Positions 1 through 9,125 of a DNA stretch of 37,208 nt are shown piece after piece. Origin of the DNA: an uncultured Muribaculaceae bacterium (GTDB lineage Bacteria > Bacteroidota > Bacteroidia > Bacteroidales > Muribaculaceae). The DNA lies in contig CAKTOT010000009.1 in the NCBI GenBank assembly GCA_934590135.1, positions 1 to 37,208 of the forward strand, given 5' to 3'. Within the stretch, counting starts at the first letter, position 1; every line of letters begins with the position of its first letter. The notes below the pieces were generated by a model. The model had not been told where the DNA came from. It worked only from the letters and a program-made list of their open reading frames with translations, and ran no database searches. A program made the position numbers and the translations under genes.

Positions 1-120
1 CAATATCTCAACTATATAAATCATCGTAAAATCGGTCAAGTAAAATATTCTCTAATTTAATTCAACCAACAGGTTATTGTTATATAAAAGCATCTCATTA
101 ACCAATAACATAAATATAAT

Positions 121-1353
121 ATGAAAACCTATAAACTAACGCTAATAGGCATCGTGGCGCTTTTCGCCGCAGGATGCTCTTCCGAAGTGAAAGAAGGACA
201 AGAAGGCGCCAAATCGCGTATGGAGATGAATATCGAGGAAGAGGCTATCAGCGAAGCAGAGATAGCGAATGCCTTTGCCATCTTCGAAGATATGGCAACC
301 ACAACAGCGCCATACCGTGACAATACCGTGTATTCTCCATTGAGCAAGGACTTGTGCCTTGGAATGGTGGCCAACGCACTTGTAGACGGCGACCGCGACC
401 GAATTGTCGGAAAAATGGGAGCCTCATCGGCAACCGCGCTCAACGAGTTCAACAAGAACCGCTTGAACTACTTCTCGTACAACGGCGAAAAAGCGAAAGT
501 GTTCTTCGCCAACTCGATTTGGGCAAATAGTCGGTGGATGGAATCCGAACAACAGTTCGGGACTGCAGCAGGAATCATAAAACAATATTATGATGCCGAA
601 TGTCGAGTTCTTGACTTTGGCAGCACCGACGTTATAGCCCAAATAAATAAATGGTGCTCAGAAAAGACAAACGGACTGATAGACAATATAGCGAATACAC
701 AACCCTCATCCAAGAGAATCCAAAGCATCATCATTAATACAATGTATTTTGATTGCGCTTGGGCACAACCGTTCACGAAAGGATCCGCAACACAAAGCAC
801 TTTTTATGAAGCAGATGGTATTCATCCCAGAGGTATCGCAAAAGTGATGCAAGATATGCGAACCTTGCCTGCCATTTGGACAAAATCTTTTGCCGCATTT
901 GCAATGCCTTATGCAGATTGCAATTACTCAGCAGTATTTGTCCTGCCGGATCGGGACAAGACCATCTTTGACATTCTTCCGGAGGTAAAAGAAATGCTTT
1001 TGACGAGACAACTCGACAACACAGAACCTCAAAAATGCACTATCGGAATACCCATTTTCTCGGTGCTGCAAAATAACGACATGACCGAATATGTAAAAAA
1101 ATCCGGTCTCGACCTTGACAATTGTGCTTTGACCGGTTTTTCCAACGATATATATTCCATTATAAAACAGGCTATAGGTTTGACTGTTACAGAAACGGGA
1201 ACAAAAATAGTAACGACAACGGAATGGGATGGAATAGCAACCGCCAATCCCGGTACACCAATCGTACTTGACCGTCCGTTCTTGATGATAGTCAAGGACA
1301 ACAACCACGGCAGCATCTTGCTGATGGCCGCCATCCAGATGCCCAAGGAATAA
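121..1353 (+). CDS. Serpin-family lipoprotein (serine protease inhibitor fold)
   Basis: The 410-aa product starts with a lipoprotein signal peptide (hydrophobic run, then AAGC at residues 16-19), so it is probably anchored to a membrane on the periplasmic or surface side. The rest has serpin length and signatures: a YSPLS motif near residue 70, an NTMYFDCAWAQPF strand near 205-217, and the C-terminal RPFLMIVKDNNHGSILLMA block characteristic of serpins. The reactive-centre loop lies around residues 358-380. Counting 17 residues from the hinge glutamate E358 puts the scissile pair at about T374-A375, which would suit elastase-like proteases (inference). The hinge lacks the usual run of alanines, so inhibitory activity is uncertain. 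The gene stands alone and ends at a strong hairpin shared with the convergent CvpA gene. The family assignment is secure; the target is unknown. Confidence 0.9.
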   Translation: MKTYKLTLIGIVALFAAGCSSEVKEGQEGAKSRMEMNIEEEAISEAEIANAFAIFEDMATTTAPYRDNTVYSPLSKDLCLGMVANALVDGDRDRIVGKMGASSATALNEFNKNRLNYFSYNGEKAKVFFANSIWANSRWMESEQQFGTAAGIIKQYYDAECRVLDFGSTDVIAQINKWCSEKTNGLIDNIANTQPSSKRIQSIIINTMYFDCAWAQPFTKGSATQSTFYEADGIHPRGIAKVMQDMRTLPAIWTKSFAAFAMPYADCNYSAVFVLPDRDKTIFDILPEVKEMLLTRQLDNTEPQKCTIGIPIFSVLQNNDMTEYVKKSGLDLDNCALTGFSNDIYSIIKQAIGLTVTETGTKIVTTTEWDGIATANPGTPIVLDRPFLMIVKDNNHGSILLMAAIQMPKE

Positions 1354-1389
1354 GCCCTCGATAAAGCGTAGGCCACACATATAGACACA

Positions 1390-1424
1390 CAAGACGCCAC
1401 TTCCCTCCACGGGGTGGCGTCTTG
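1390..1424. terminator. Bidirectional hairpin between serpin and CvpA genes
   Basis: The 11-bp perfect stem CAAGACGCCAC (1390-1400) pairs with GTGGCGTCTTG (1414-1424) across a 13-nt loop. It lies 36 bp after the serpin stop and downstream of the convergent CvpA gene. Neither side has a strong T-run, so terminator function is inferred from position. Confidence 0.6.
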
Positions 1425-1491
1425 CGTATATCGTATCAGATGCGACCGATAGAATGTCAGTGATAATAAACTTTCGGTCGCCGTCCGATCC

Positions 1492-2052
1492 TTACTGTAG
1501 CGGCGTGCTGTCCGGCTGTGCAGCCGTACGCGCACGCAGCGAATCGGTGGCCGCATTGATGCCGTCAAAGACGTCTGCGGCGGTTTTGCTGCCCAGCACT
1601 GCCGGCGCCATATTGATGACTGTCGAGGGAAGGGTGTCGTTGTACGATGACTTAAGCTCGCCCGAAGGGAATATGGCCATCCAAATATTTAGCAAGACGC
1701 TGAATACCAGGGTATATTTGAGTATGGCAAATAAGGCTCCGGCGATATTGTCCACGCGCCCCAAGCTGAGACTGTCAAAAAGCGTGCGTATCGTACCGGC
1801 CAAAAAGCGAGCCGCCACCATCACGACAATGAAGATGATGGCGTACGACATCACCGTATGCAGCAGCACGGTGTCCGCACTGTCCTCGGGCGACGAAAAT
1901 TTGGCTGCCACGATACCGCTGAACACGCGACATAGGATAATGGCGGCCACGATGCCGACGACGCTGCCGGCCTGAGACATCACACCGCGACGCCATCCAT
2001 ACAGGGCGCCGCCGATGACTATGAGTATGCAGATTATATCAAAAAGTGTCAT
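1492..2052 (-). CDS. CvpA-family membrane protein
   Basis: This 186-aa hydrophobic protein begins MTLFDIICILIVIGGALYGW and continues with a glycine-containing GWRRGVMSQAGSVVG segment, the usual N-terminus of the CvpA (colicin V production) family. Four membrane segments are apparent at about residues 3-20, 25-47, 60-85 and 100-125, followed by a polar tail. The ATG at 2052 is chosen over the upstream in-frame ATG at 2100 because family homology and the first membrane helix begin there. A TAACTTTG promoter element lies just upstream. CvpA proteins influence colicin V production and envelope stress in Enterobacteria; the role in Bacteroidota is undefined. Confidence 0.85.
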   Translation of the reverse strand: MTLFDIICILIVIGGALYGWRRGVMSQAGSVVGIVAAIILCRVFSGIVAAKFSSPEDSADTVLLHTVMSYAIIFIVVMVAARFLAGTIRTLFDSLSLGRVDNIAGALFAILKYTLVFSVLLNIWMAIFPSGELKSSYNDTLPSTVINMAPAVLGSKTAADVFDGINAATDSLRARTAAQPDSTPLQ

Positions 2053-2101
2053 TGCGCTAATCGTAATTATATATGATGATACATGTGCCGTTAGGACCAT
2101 G

Positions 2102-2109
2102 CAAAGTTA
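2102..2109 (-). promoter_or_regulatory. Bacteroidota -7 element for the CvpA gene
   Basis: The minus strand reads TAACTTTG here, matching the TAnnTTTG -7 consensus, about 50 nt upstream of the chosen start. No clear -33 TTG is present at 19-21 bp, so only half of the promoter is supported. Confidence 0.45.
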
Positions 2110-2250
2110 CAACTTAAAATCGAAATATACGCCCCTACGTACACCATCGAAGCTGCGGCAAAGTCTATGCTGCGGACTGATTTTTTCGTCTAAAAGCAGA
2201 ATTGTTGGTAAATATCGGAAATAAACGATACAATGTTTTGATTTTTACCT

Positions 2251-2258
2251 TATTTTTG
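2251..2258 (+). promoter_or_regulatory. Possible -7 element of the export operon
   Basis: TATTTTTG matches TAnnTTTG and is followed by GCA. It would give a leader of about 155 nt before the TolC-like gene. There is no TTG at the expected -33 distance, so support is weak. Confidence 0.35.
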
Positions 2259-2419
2259 CAGGCGAAAATCACCGCTTCGGCCGCACGACACCAAACCGAA
2301 GTCCCTCGGTGTCGGTTATACAATATATGTCGTACGCCAAAGCCGTGAATGACAGCAAGAAGTGCATTACGATTTCCAATAGAAACAGAGAATAATACAT
2401 ACCGAAACAACCACACACT

Positions 2420-3919
2420 ATGAGGTCACAAACACGCATCGTCGCAATACTTGCGCTCGCGGCAACTGCCACGATGACTGCACGCGCCCAAGGCATTAGC
2501 GTAGCCGAAGGCGGCGTTGGCGGCGGCACTATCTATACATTGGAACAGTGCCGCAACCTGGCTTTGGCCAACAATAAACAGCTGATGATAGCACGCCAAT
2601 CAGTGGATAAGGCTCACTATCAAAACAAAGAGGCCTTTGCCGCATATCTGCCGGCCCTGGACTTTGCCGGCGGGTATATGTACAATCAAAAAGAGTTGTC
2701 CATATTCTCCAAAGACCAGCTGCTACCCATCAAGACCTTCAATCCGTCGACCAATAGCTACGACTTCAATCTGGTGACCAACCCCGCCACCGGACAACCG
2801 GTGAAGACTCCCGACGGACAGTACATACCCTCGCAGGTGGCACTGATACCCAAGGAATCAATGACCTACGACATACACAACGTATTCTTCGGCGCCGTCA
2901 CCCTGACCCAACCCGTATATATGGGCGGCAAAATCGTGGCCATGAACCGCCTGACCAAGTACGCCGAGGAATTGGCGCAACAAATGCACCTATCCGAAGC
3001 CGAGAATGTAATATATGCCGTAGATGCCGCCTATTGGCAGGTTGTATCGCTCAAAAACAAGCGCGATCTCGCCTCGGCATACGTCAATCTGCTTGACTCA
3101 CTGGACCGCAACGTCCGTCTGATGGAACAGCAAGGCGTGGCCACCAAGAGCGACCGCTTGAGCGTCGATGTCAAACTCAACTCGGCACAAGTAGACCTGG
3201 CCAAGGTCGAAAACGGCCTGACACTCTCGCGTATGGCCCTGGCTCAAGTGTGCGGTCTGCCCATCAACGCCGGGATGTGCGTCACCGACGAAGAAGTCCG
3301 CTCCGGCATAGTCGAAGCCCCCGACCTGTCGGCCACGGCCATAGACAGTGCATACGTACGCCGCCACGACCTGCGTGCTCTCTCGCTGGGTATAGACATC
3401 GCCGGACAGCAAAAGAAGGTAGCCCTGTCATCGATGCTGCCCAACATCGCACTTATGGGCACATACAGCTTCTCCAATCCCAATATGTTCAACGGCTTCG
3501 AAAAACGCTTCAATGGCGCTTTCTCCGTCGGCGTGATGGTCAAAATACCCTTGTGGCACTGGGGCGGCGACTACGCCAAATATCGCGCCGCCGCCGTCGA
3601 TGAGACCGTGATGCGCCTGCGCCTTGACGATGCCCGCGAGATGGTCAACCTACAAGTCAGCCAAGCATCCTATAAGGCACAAGAAGCCTATAAGACCTAC
3701 CATACCACACTGGCCAACCTCGAAAGCGCCGACGAAAACCTCCGCACCGCCACCGTAGGCTTCCGCGAAGGCGTGGTCACCAGCGATGACGTCATGGCCG
3801 CGCAGACCGCATGGCTCAAAGCAAACAGCGAAAACATCGATGCAATGATAGACGTCAAACTGTGCAACACCTACCTCGAAAAAGTCTTGGGTAAACTTGA
3901 CACCACGCCCGTACAGTGA
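2420..3919 (+). CDS. TolC-family outer-membrane efflux protein
   Basis: The 499-aa product has a cleavable signal peptide (about residues 1-24, ending ARA-QG) and the typical TolC-like opening YTLEQCRNLALANNKQLMIARQSVDKA. Two long helical hairpin repeats follow (about 45-290 and 300-495), with alanine- and glutamine-rich coiled-coil sequence. Such proteins form trimeric outer-membrane channels that dock on a periplasmic adaptor. It is the first gene of an apparent four-gene operon: the adaptor starts 77 bp downstream, then two ABC-2 permeases. The start is set by the signal peptide. The exported substrate is not visible from sequence; drugs, lipids or metabolites are all possible. Confidence 0.92.
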   Translation: MRSQTRIVAILALAATATMTARAQGISVAEGGVGGGTIYTLEQCRNLALANNKQLMIARQSVDKAHYQNKEAFAAYLPALDFAGGYMYNQKELSIFSKDQLLPIKTFNPSTNSYDFNLVTNPATGQPVKTPDGQYIPSQVALIPKESMTYDIHNVFFGAVTLTQPVYMGGKIVAMNRLTKYAEELAQQMHLSEAENVIYAVDAAYWQVVSLKNKRDLASAYVNLLDSLDRNVRLMEQQGVATKSDRLSVDVKLNSAQVDLAKVENGLTLSRMALAQVCGLPINAGMCVTDEEVRSGIVEAPDLSATAIDSAYVRRHDLRALSLGIDIAGQQKKVALSSMLPNIALMGTYSFSNPNMFNGFEKRFNGAFSVGVMVKIPLWHWGGDYAKYRAAAVDETVMRLRLDDAREMVNLQVSQASYKAQEAYKTYHTTLANLESADENLRTATVGFREGVVTSDDVMAAQTAWLKANSENIDAMIDVKLCNTYLEKVLGKLDTTPVQ

Positions 3920-3996
3920 CATCGTCAGTCAAAGTCCGATTTATATCACCGTAATATCGCCTAATCATATCGTATAATCATACACCGCAAATAATT

Positions 3997-5022
3997 ATGT
4001 CAGAAGACACCCCCATCTATCCCACTCCGTCACCCAAGGAGGAATCCCGCGCCAACCGCACGCTTATGATCACACTGGTGGCGCTGACGGCAGCCGTTGC
4101 CGCCGTCGTCATCATAGGATTTCTGTGCCTCAACCGCCCGGACAATATCATCGAAGGCCAGGTGGACGGCACCACCGTACGCATCTCCGGCAAACTGCCC
4201 GGGCGTCTTGCCGAAGTATACGTACACGAGGGCGACACCGTCACAGCCGGCGATACACTGGCACGTATACACTCGTCAGTAGTCGAGGCTCAATTGGCAC
4301 AAGCCGAAGCCATGCGTAACGTTGCACGTGCCCAAAACCAAAAAGCCGAGGCCGGCACACGTAGCCAGATTATCGAAGCCGCTCGCGACATGCTGGCACA
4401 AGCCGAAGCCGCACAGACCATAGCCAAGAAAACCTACGAGCGTATGCAGAACCTCTACAATGACGGCGTAGTCACCGCTCAGAAACGCGATGAGGCCAAG
4501 GCCGCATACGATGCCGCCACAGCACAGGCAGGAGCCGCACGCAGCCAACTCAATCTGGCATTGGCCGGCGCCCAAAACGAAGACAAGCGCAGCGCCGCCG
4601 CCATGGTCAGCGCCGCCGACGGCTCGGTAGAGCAAGTACAGGCAGTACTCGAAGACAGCTACCTGATAGCACCGTGCAACGGCACAATCGACCAAATCTA
4701 TCCCGAAGCCGGCGAATTGGTGGCCACCGGGACGCCCATTATGAGCGTGCTCAAGCACGAGCGTCAGATCATCTTCAACGTTCGCGAAGAAATGCTCAAT
4801 ACCCTCAAGATGGGCAGTGAAATTACAGTAATGATTCCCGCCTTGGGACAAAAAGAAATCAAGGCACGCATATTCTACGTTCGTGACATGGGCTCGTACG
4901 CCGTATGGCGCGCCACCAAGGCCACCGGCCAATGGGATTCGCGCACCTTCGAAATCAAGGCCCGCCCCACGGACGACATTGATGGTCTTCGTCCCGGAAT
5001 GACAGCCATACTGCGCGACTGA
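3997..5022 (+). CDS. HlyD/EmrA-type membrane-fusion (adaptor) protein
   Basis: This 341-aa protein has a short cytoplasmic N-terminus, one membrane helix (about residues 24-46, ending VVIIGFLCL), and then a biotinyl-lipoyl half domain (EGQVDGTTVRISGKLPGRLAEVYV). An alanine/glutamine-rich coiled-coil hairpin spans about 95-205. The second lipoyl half (YLIAPCNGTIDQIYPEAGELV) and a beta-barrel domain complete a periplasmic adaptor. It would bridge the inner-membrane permeases encoded next with the TolC-like channel encoded before. The next gene begins 31 bp downstream, which supports co-transcription. Family assignment is firm; substrate is unknown. Confidence 0.92.
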   Translation: MSEDTPIYPTPSPKEESRANRTLMITLVALTAAVAAVVIIGFLCLNRPDNIIEGQVDGTTVRISGKLPGRLAEVYVHEGDTVTAGDTLARIHSSVVEAQLAQAEAMRNVARAQNQKAEAGTRSQIIEAARDMLAQAEAAQTIAKKTYERMQNLYNDGVVTAQKRDEAKAAYDAATAQAGAARSQLNLALAGAQNEDKRSAAAMVSAADGSVEQVQAVLEDSYLIAPCNGTIDQIYPEAGELVATGTPIMSVLKHERQIIFNVREEMLNTLKMGSEITVMIPALGQKEIKARIFYVRDMGSYAVWRATKATGQWDSRTFEIKARPTDDIDGLRPGMTAILRD

Positions 5023-5053
5023 TTAACCCAAATTCGAGGCCGAAAGCAACGTT

Positions 5054-6214
5054 ATGAATCCGCTTATAGCAACCATACGCCGCGAACTGCAAAGGCTGGT
5101 ATCGCGCAAGGCATACATCTTCGCCTTTTTCGTGGTACCGCTGGGCTGTACGCTCTTCTTCCTCAGCCTGATGGATCAAGGGTTGCCGCTGCATGTGCCC
5201 ACAGCCATAGTCGATCAAGACCACTCGGCCATGTCGCGCGAAATTACGCGCACTCTCAACGCCAACTCGCTGGTGACAATCACGCGCGCCGAAGAAACGT
5301 ACTCGGACGCCGTAGCCGCCGTACGCCGCGGTCAAGTCTACGGCTTTTTTGTCATACCCAAAGACTTTGAGGCCGATGCCGTGGCCGGCCGCACCCCGGT
5401 CATAGACTATTACAGCAATATGACCTACTATGTACCGGGCACATTCTTGTTTAAAGGCTTCAAGACCACCTCGGTGACCTCGGCCGCCGGAATGATGCGT
5501 GCCTCGCTCACCGCCTCGGGCATGGAGGCCGACCAAGCCATGAACCTCGTACAGCCCATGACCATCGAGACGCACGCCCCGGGCAACCCGTGGACCAATT
5601 ACTCGATGTACCTCACCCCCTCGTTTATGATGACGATGTTGGCACTGATGGTGCTGCTGGTGACCGCATTCTCCATCACCCAGGAAATCAAGTGGCGCTC
5701 ATCACCCGAATGGCTGGAAACAGCGGGCGGCAGCATTACCGTAGCCGTCTTCGGCAAACTACTGCCCCATACGGTATTGTTTACCCTTACGGGCTGGGCT
5801 ATGGGCGCCATTATCTTCGGATTCGGCGGATTCCCGTTGCAAGGCCCCATATGGGCGCTGATGCTGGGACTACTGCTGATGGTGGTGGCCAATCAAGCAC
5901 TGGCGGTATTCATCACCTCGTTGCTGCCCAATCCACGTTTAGCGTTGAGTATCTGCGCACTGCTGGGCATTCTCAGCTTCTCCATAGCCGGACTGTCCTT
6001 CCCCGTCGAGAGCATGTACGGCGGCATTGCCATACTCTCGTACATCATTCCGGTACGCTATATGTTCCTATTATACGTCAATATCGGCTTCAACGGCCTG
6101 CCGCTGTACTACTCGCGCTGGATGTTCGTCATCCTCGCCATATTCCCGGCACTGGCGGCAATGACAATGTGGCGCCTCAAAAAGGCATGCCTCAAGCCCG
6201 TGTACGTTCCTTGA
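5054..6214 (+). CDS. ABC-2 type transporter permease (first of a pair)
   Basis: The 386-aa product has an N-terminal membrane helix (about 15-37), a large extracytoplasmic domain (about 40-190) with the family segment VPTAIVDQDHSAMSREI, and five or six C-terminal helices (from about 190), the YhhJ/YbhR-type ABC-2 permease topology. It carries no nucleotide-binding domain. It lies between the HlyD-like adaptor and a second permease that starts 17 bp after its stop, so the two probably form a heterodimer. The ATPase that would power them is not in this operon. Confidence 0.9.
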   Translation: MNPLIATIRRELQRLVSRKAYIFAFFVVPLGCTLFFLSLMDQGLPLHVPTAIVDQDHSAMSREITRTLNANSLVTITRAEETYSDAVAAVRRGQVYGFFVIPKDFEADAVAGRTPVIDYYSNMTYYVPGTFLFKGFKTTSVTSAAGMMRASLTASGMEADQAMNLVQPMTIETHAPGNPWTNYSMYLTPSFMMTMLALMVLLVTAFSITQEIKWRSSPEWLETAGGSITVAVFGKLLPHTVLFTLTGWAMGAIIFGFGGFPLQGPIWALMLGLLLMVVANQALAVFITSLLPNPRLALSICALLGILSFSIAGLSFPVESMYGGIAILSYIIPVRYMFLLYVNIGFNGLPLYYSRWMFVILAIFPALAAMTMWRLKKACLKPVYVP

Positions 6215-6230
6215 TGATTAATGAACTCCA

Positions 6231-7421
6231 ATGAAGATTTTTCACGCAATATATAAATGGCTGGCCGACGTGGCCGATGTCTTCCGCGATGAATTCGGCG
6301 TGTTGCGTCGCGATGCCGGCGTGCTGCTCTTCTTCTTCGGGCTGCCGCTATTCTACCCCATAGTATACACACTGATATACAATCCCGAAGTGGTGCGCGA
6401 CATCCCCATAGCCGTTGTCGACCTCAGCCATACGGCCGAATCACGCAACCTCTCGCGTCGTCTCGATGCCACCTCGGCCATTGCAGTGAACTACCAATGC
6501 CCGGATATGGCCGAGGCTCGCGACCTTATGGCCCGCGGCGAAATCTATGGCATCCTCCGTATTCCGCACGACTATGCACGCGACATAGGACGCGGCATCA
6601 CCGCCCACGCCGATTTCTACAGCGATATGACGCTGCTGCTGCGCTACCGCACCTTCGTGGGTGCACTCACGGACGTACAACTGGAGACCTGCACCGAAAT
6701 CACGGCCGGCAAGCTCAGCGCCGCCGGCATCTCATCCTCGGGACTTCCCATAAGCAACCGCAGCCACTTCATGGGCGACCCGGAAGAAGGCTACGCATCC
6801 TTCGTCATCCCGGGCATCGTCATCCTCATACTGCAGCAAAGTATGCTGCTCGGCATCACCATGATAGGCGCCACCTCGCGCGAGCGTCGCCGCTTCTACG
6901 GCGGTCGCGATCCGCTACGTCCCGACCGCCACGGCCTGAGCGCCACCGTCTGGGGCCGCGCCCTGGTATACTTCCTATGCTATGTACCCATGACAATATA
7001 CATCCTGCACTGGATTCCGGAGATTTTCGGCCTGCCGCATTACGGCTCGGCCACGGACTACCTGCTGCTGATGGTGCCTATGCTGCTGGCCACCGCCTTC
7101 ATGGGACAAGCCTTGACATACCTGGTGCGCGAACGCGAGATGGCTTTCATCATCTTTGTATTCTCGTCCGTAATCTTTCTGTTTCTCAGCGGGATGGTAT
7201 GGCCTCGCTACGCTATGTCCACCCCCTGGCTGCTTTGCGGCGACCTTGTACCCGGCGTCTGGGGCATCGAAGGATTCATCCGTATCAACAACAACGGCGC
7301 CACCCTGGCCGAAGTCGCCACCTCGTATTATTGGCTTTGGGGTCTTACGGCACTGTATTTTGTGGCAGCCGTGGCCGTCACCGCCTACCTGCGTCGTCCG
7401 CGGATACGTACGACAAAATAA
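6231..7421 (+). CDS. ABC-2 type transporter permease (second of a pair)
   Basis: This 396-aa paralogue of the preceding permease has the same plan: a first helix at about 30-50 (GVLLFFFGLPLFYPIVYTLI), an extracytoplasmic domain with DIPIAVVDLSHTAESRNLSRRL, and C-terminal helices beginning with the segment FVIPGIVILILQQSML near residue 190. It follows with a 16-bp gap and is presumably translated from the same transcript. It lacks Walker motifs. The operon appears to end here: the next gene has its own promoter match. Confidence 0.9.
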   Translation: MKIFHAIYKWLADVADVFRDEFGVLRRDAGVLLFFFGLPLFYPIVYTLIYNPEVVRDIPIAVVDLSHTAESRNLSRRLDATSAIAVNYQCPDMAEARDLMARGEIYGILRIPHDYARDIGRGITAHADFYSDMTLLLRYRTFVGALTDVQLETCTEITAGKLSAAGISSSGLPISNRSHFMGDPEEGYASFVIPGIVILILQQSMLLGITMIGATSRERRRFYGGRDPLRPDRHGLSATVWGRALVYFLCYVPMTIYILHWIPEIFGLPHYGSATDYLLLMVPMLLATAFMGQALTYLVREREMAFIIFVFSSVIFLFLSGMVWPRYAMSTPWLLCGDLVPGVWGIEGFIRINNNGATLAEVATSYYWLWGLTALYFVAAVAVTAYLRRPRIRTTK

Positions 7422-7484
7422 CGCCATTAAGTACTGATTGAACGCATTTTGCACCGCATTTACCGAGTTTTGATGCAAAACATG

Positions 7485-7515
7485 TTGGCGCGGTGCAAAA
7501 AATGTGCTATCTTCG
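7485..7515 (+). promoter_or_regulatory. Bacteroidota promoter abutting the LolD-like start codon
   Basis: TTG (7485-7487), a 20-bp spacer and TATCTTCG (7508-7515) match the TTG-N19-21-TAnnTTTG pattern with one mismatch. The expected transcription start falls at or within a few bases of the ATG at 7520, so the transcript would have almost no 5' untranslated region. Confidence 0.5.
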
Positions 7516-7519
7516 CAGA

Positions 7520-8254
7520 ATGAAACTGTCCGTACGAGACATACACAAGAGCTACGGCTCGATGGAAGTGCTTCGAGGCATCAGCGTGGATGTCGCCGAG
7601 AGCGCCGTGACCGCCATCGTCGGCCCCAGCGGTGCCGGCAAAAGTACGCTGCTACACATTATGGGCACACTTGACCGCCCGAACAGCGGCAAAGTCCTCA
7701 TCGACGGCATGGACGTCACCTCGCTGCGCGACAAGGCCCTGAGCCGCTTGCGCAACACCACTCTGGGCTTCGTATTCCAAAGTCACCGCCTGCTGCCCGA
7801 ATTCTCCATCGTTGAGAACGTGGCTATGCCGTGCCTCGTAGGAGGCATGGGGCGACGCGAAGCCATGGAACGCGCACGCCGGTGGCTGGAACGTCTCGGC
7901 CTTGCCGAACGGCTCAATCATCGCCCCTCCGAACTTTCCGGCGGCGAGTGCCAGCGCGCCGCCGTGGCTCGCGCACTGGTCAACGATGCACCGCTGCTGC
8001 TGGCCGACGAACCATCTGGCAGCCTCGACAGCGAAAACCGTCGACAGATGCATCGCCTTTTCTTCGACCTGCGCGACACATACGGCACCACCGTGGTCAT
8101 AGTCACCCACGACAGCGAACTGGCCGCCGATGCCGACCACGTCCTACACATCGCCGACGGACGGCTGGTCAGCGAACAAATACCGGTTACCGACACCGAC
8201 CGACAAAAAAGTCGGGACACAGATGCAAGATTGGACACCCCGGCGGATTTATAG
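7520..8254 (+). CDS. LolD/MacB-type ABC transporter ATPase
   Basis: The 244-aa ATPase has Walker A GPSGAGKS (35-42), a Q-loop near Q87, signature LSGGE (139-143), Walker B LLLADE (159-164), a D-loop SGSLD and the switch histidine H197. The sequence most resembles the LolD/MacB/FtsE group, which pairs with FtsX-like permeases in lipoprotein release or mechanotransmission. No FtsX-like permease is encoded nearby. The ATG at 7520 is preferred over the in-frame ATG at 7493 because conserved sequence begins at MKLSVRDIHKSYG and the promoter match overlaps the upstream codon. It may serve a permease encoded elsewhere. Confidence 0.9.
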   Translation: MKLSVRDIHKSYGSMEVLRGISVDVAESAVTAIVGPSGAGKSTLLHIMGTLDRPNSGKVLIDGMDVTSLRDKALSRLRNTTLGFVFQSHRLLPEFSIVENVAMPCLVGGMGRREAMERARRWLERLGLAERLNHRPSELSGGECQRAAVARALVNDAPLLLADEPSGSLDSENRRQMHRLFFDLRDTYGTTVVIVTHDSELAADADHVLHIADGRLVSEQIPVTDTDRQKSRDTDARLDTPADL

Positions 8255-8310
8255 ATATAGCAAAACAAAACAAGACATACAACATAACACTCAAAAAAAC
8301 AAGTACGACT

Positions 8311-9015
8311 ATGATCATCAAAACGATATGCCGGATGCTTCCGGTTGTAGCAATGGCACTGTTTGCTTGCTCGTGCAACAACGATGACAAACCCGATCCC
8401 TCAACGGACGGCAACCAAATAGACTTTGTAACCGTCAAGTCCATCACCAATGCCGGCACATCCTTCGAAGTACAGAAGGAAGGCGACTCGCCCGTGGCCA
8501 CACTCATCACCTCCAAGAAACTCGCCGATGACATCAAGGTAGGCCAGCGCATACTGCTGCGCTACTTCCCCGCCAACGGTCAACCCTACACCAGCGGCAA
8601 CATCACCCCCACCGGATATATGACAATCTACGGCAACGGCGACCCCGTAGCCGTCAAAAAGAGCGAAGACGTCGGCGGATTTGCCTCCGAGGACGTCATT
8701 ATCGAGATATGCCAGCGCACCGGCAAATACGTCAACGTGGCCGCTCGCTGCTTTATGCTCAACGCACCCCAAAGCTTTGACCTGGTATGCGACCAAAGCA
8801 CAATCGGCGATGCCGAACCGGTGCTCTACCTGCTCTACAAGAGCGACAGCAACAGCGTCGACGGCGCCTACAAAGTGACCTACGGCTCGTGGGACATCTC
8901 GCAGATTTGGAATCTGTCCACATGCAAGAGCATCCGCGTCAAATACGCCACCACCGAAGGCACCAAGAGCGTGGCCTTGATTAAGGACGCCTCGCAAATC
9001 ACACCCGCCGAGTAA
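8311..9015 (+). CDS. Lipoprotein, possibly NigD-like
   Basis: The chosen ATG at 8311 begins a 234-aa protein with a lipoprotein-type signal peptide, ending in cysteine-containing FACSC followed by NNDDKPD, an acidic flank typical of surface-exported Bacteroidota lipoproteins. The first domain (about 35-115) contains a KVGQRILLRYF-type segment reminiscent of the NigD-like OB domain. The second domain (about 120-230) looks all-beta and ends with VKYATTEGTKSVALIKD. The gene lies 56 bp after the LolD-like ATPase on the same strand. A longer reading frame that opens at 7831 is an artefact overlapping the ATPase. The NigD assignment is tentative. Confidence 0.75.
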   Translation: MIIKTICRMLPVVAMALFACSCNNDDKPDPSTDGNQIDFVTVKSITNAGTSFEVQKEGDSPVATLITSKKLADDIKVGQRILLRYFPANGQPYTSGNITPTGYMTIYGNGDPVAVKKSEDVGGFASEDVIIEICQRTGKYVNVAARCFMLNAPQSFDLVCDQSTIGDAEPVLYLLYKSDSNSVDGAYKVTYGSWDISQIWNLSTCKSIRVKYATTEGTKSVALIKDASQITPAE

Positions 9016-9125
9016 TCGGTTGCGGAATACATACCGTGCTGCCGATGTCGACGGACCATCTCCGCCGACATCGGCAAATTTCCTGAAAATACATCTCACA
9101 TATAAACTATATAGACAAACGCCTT

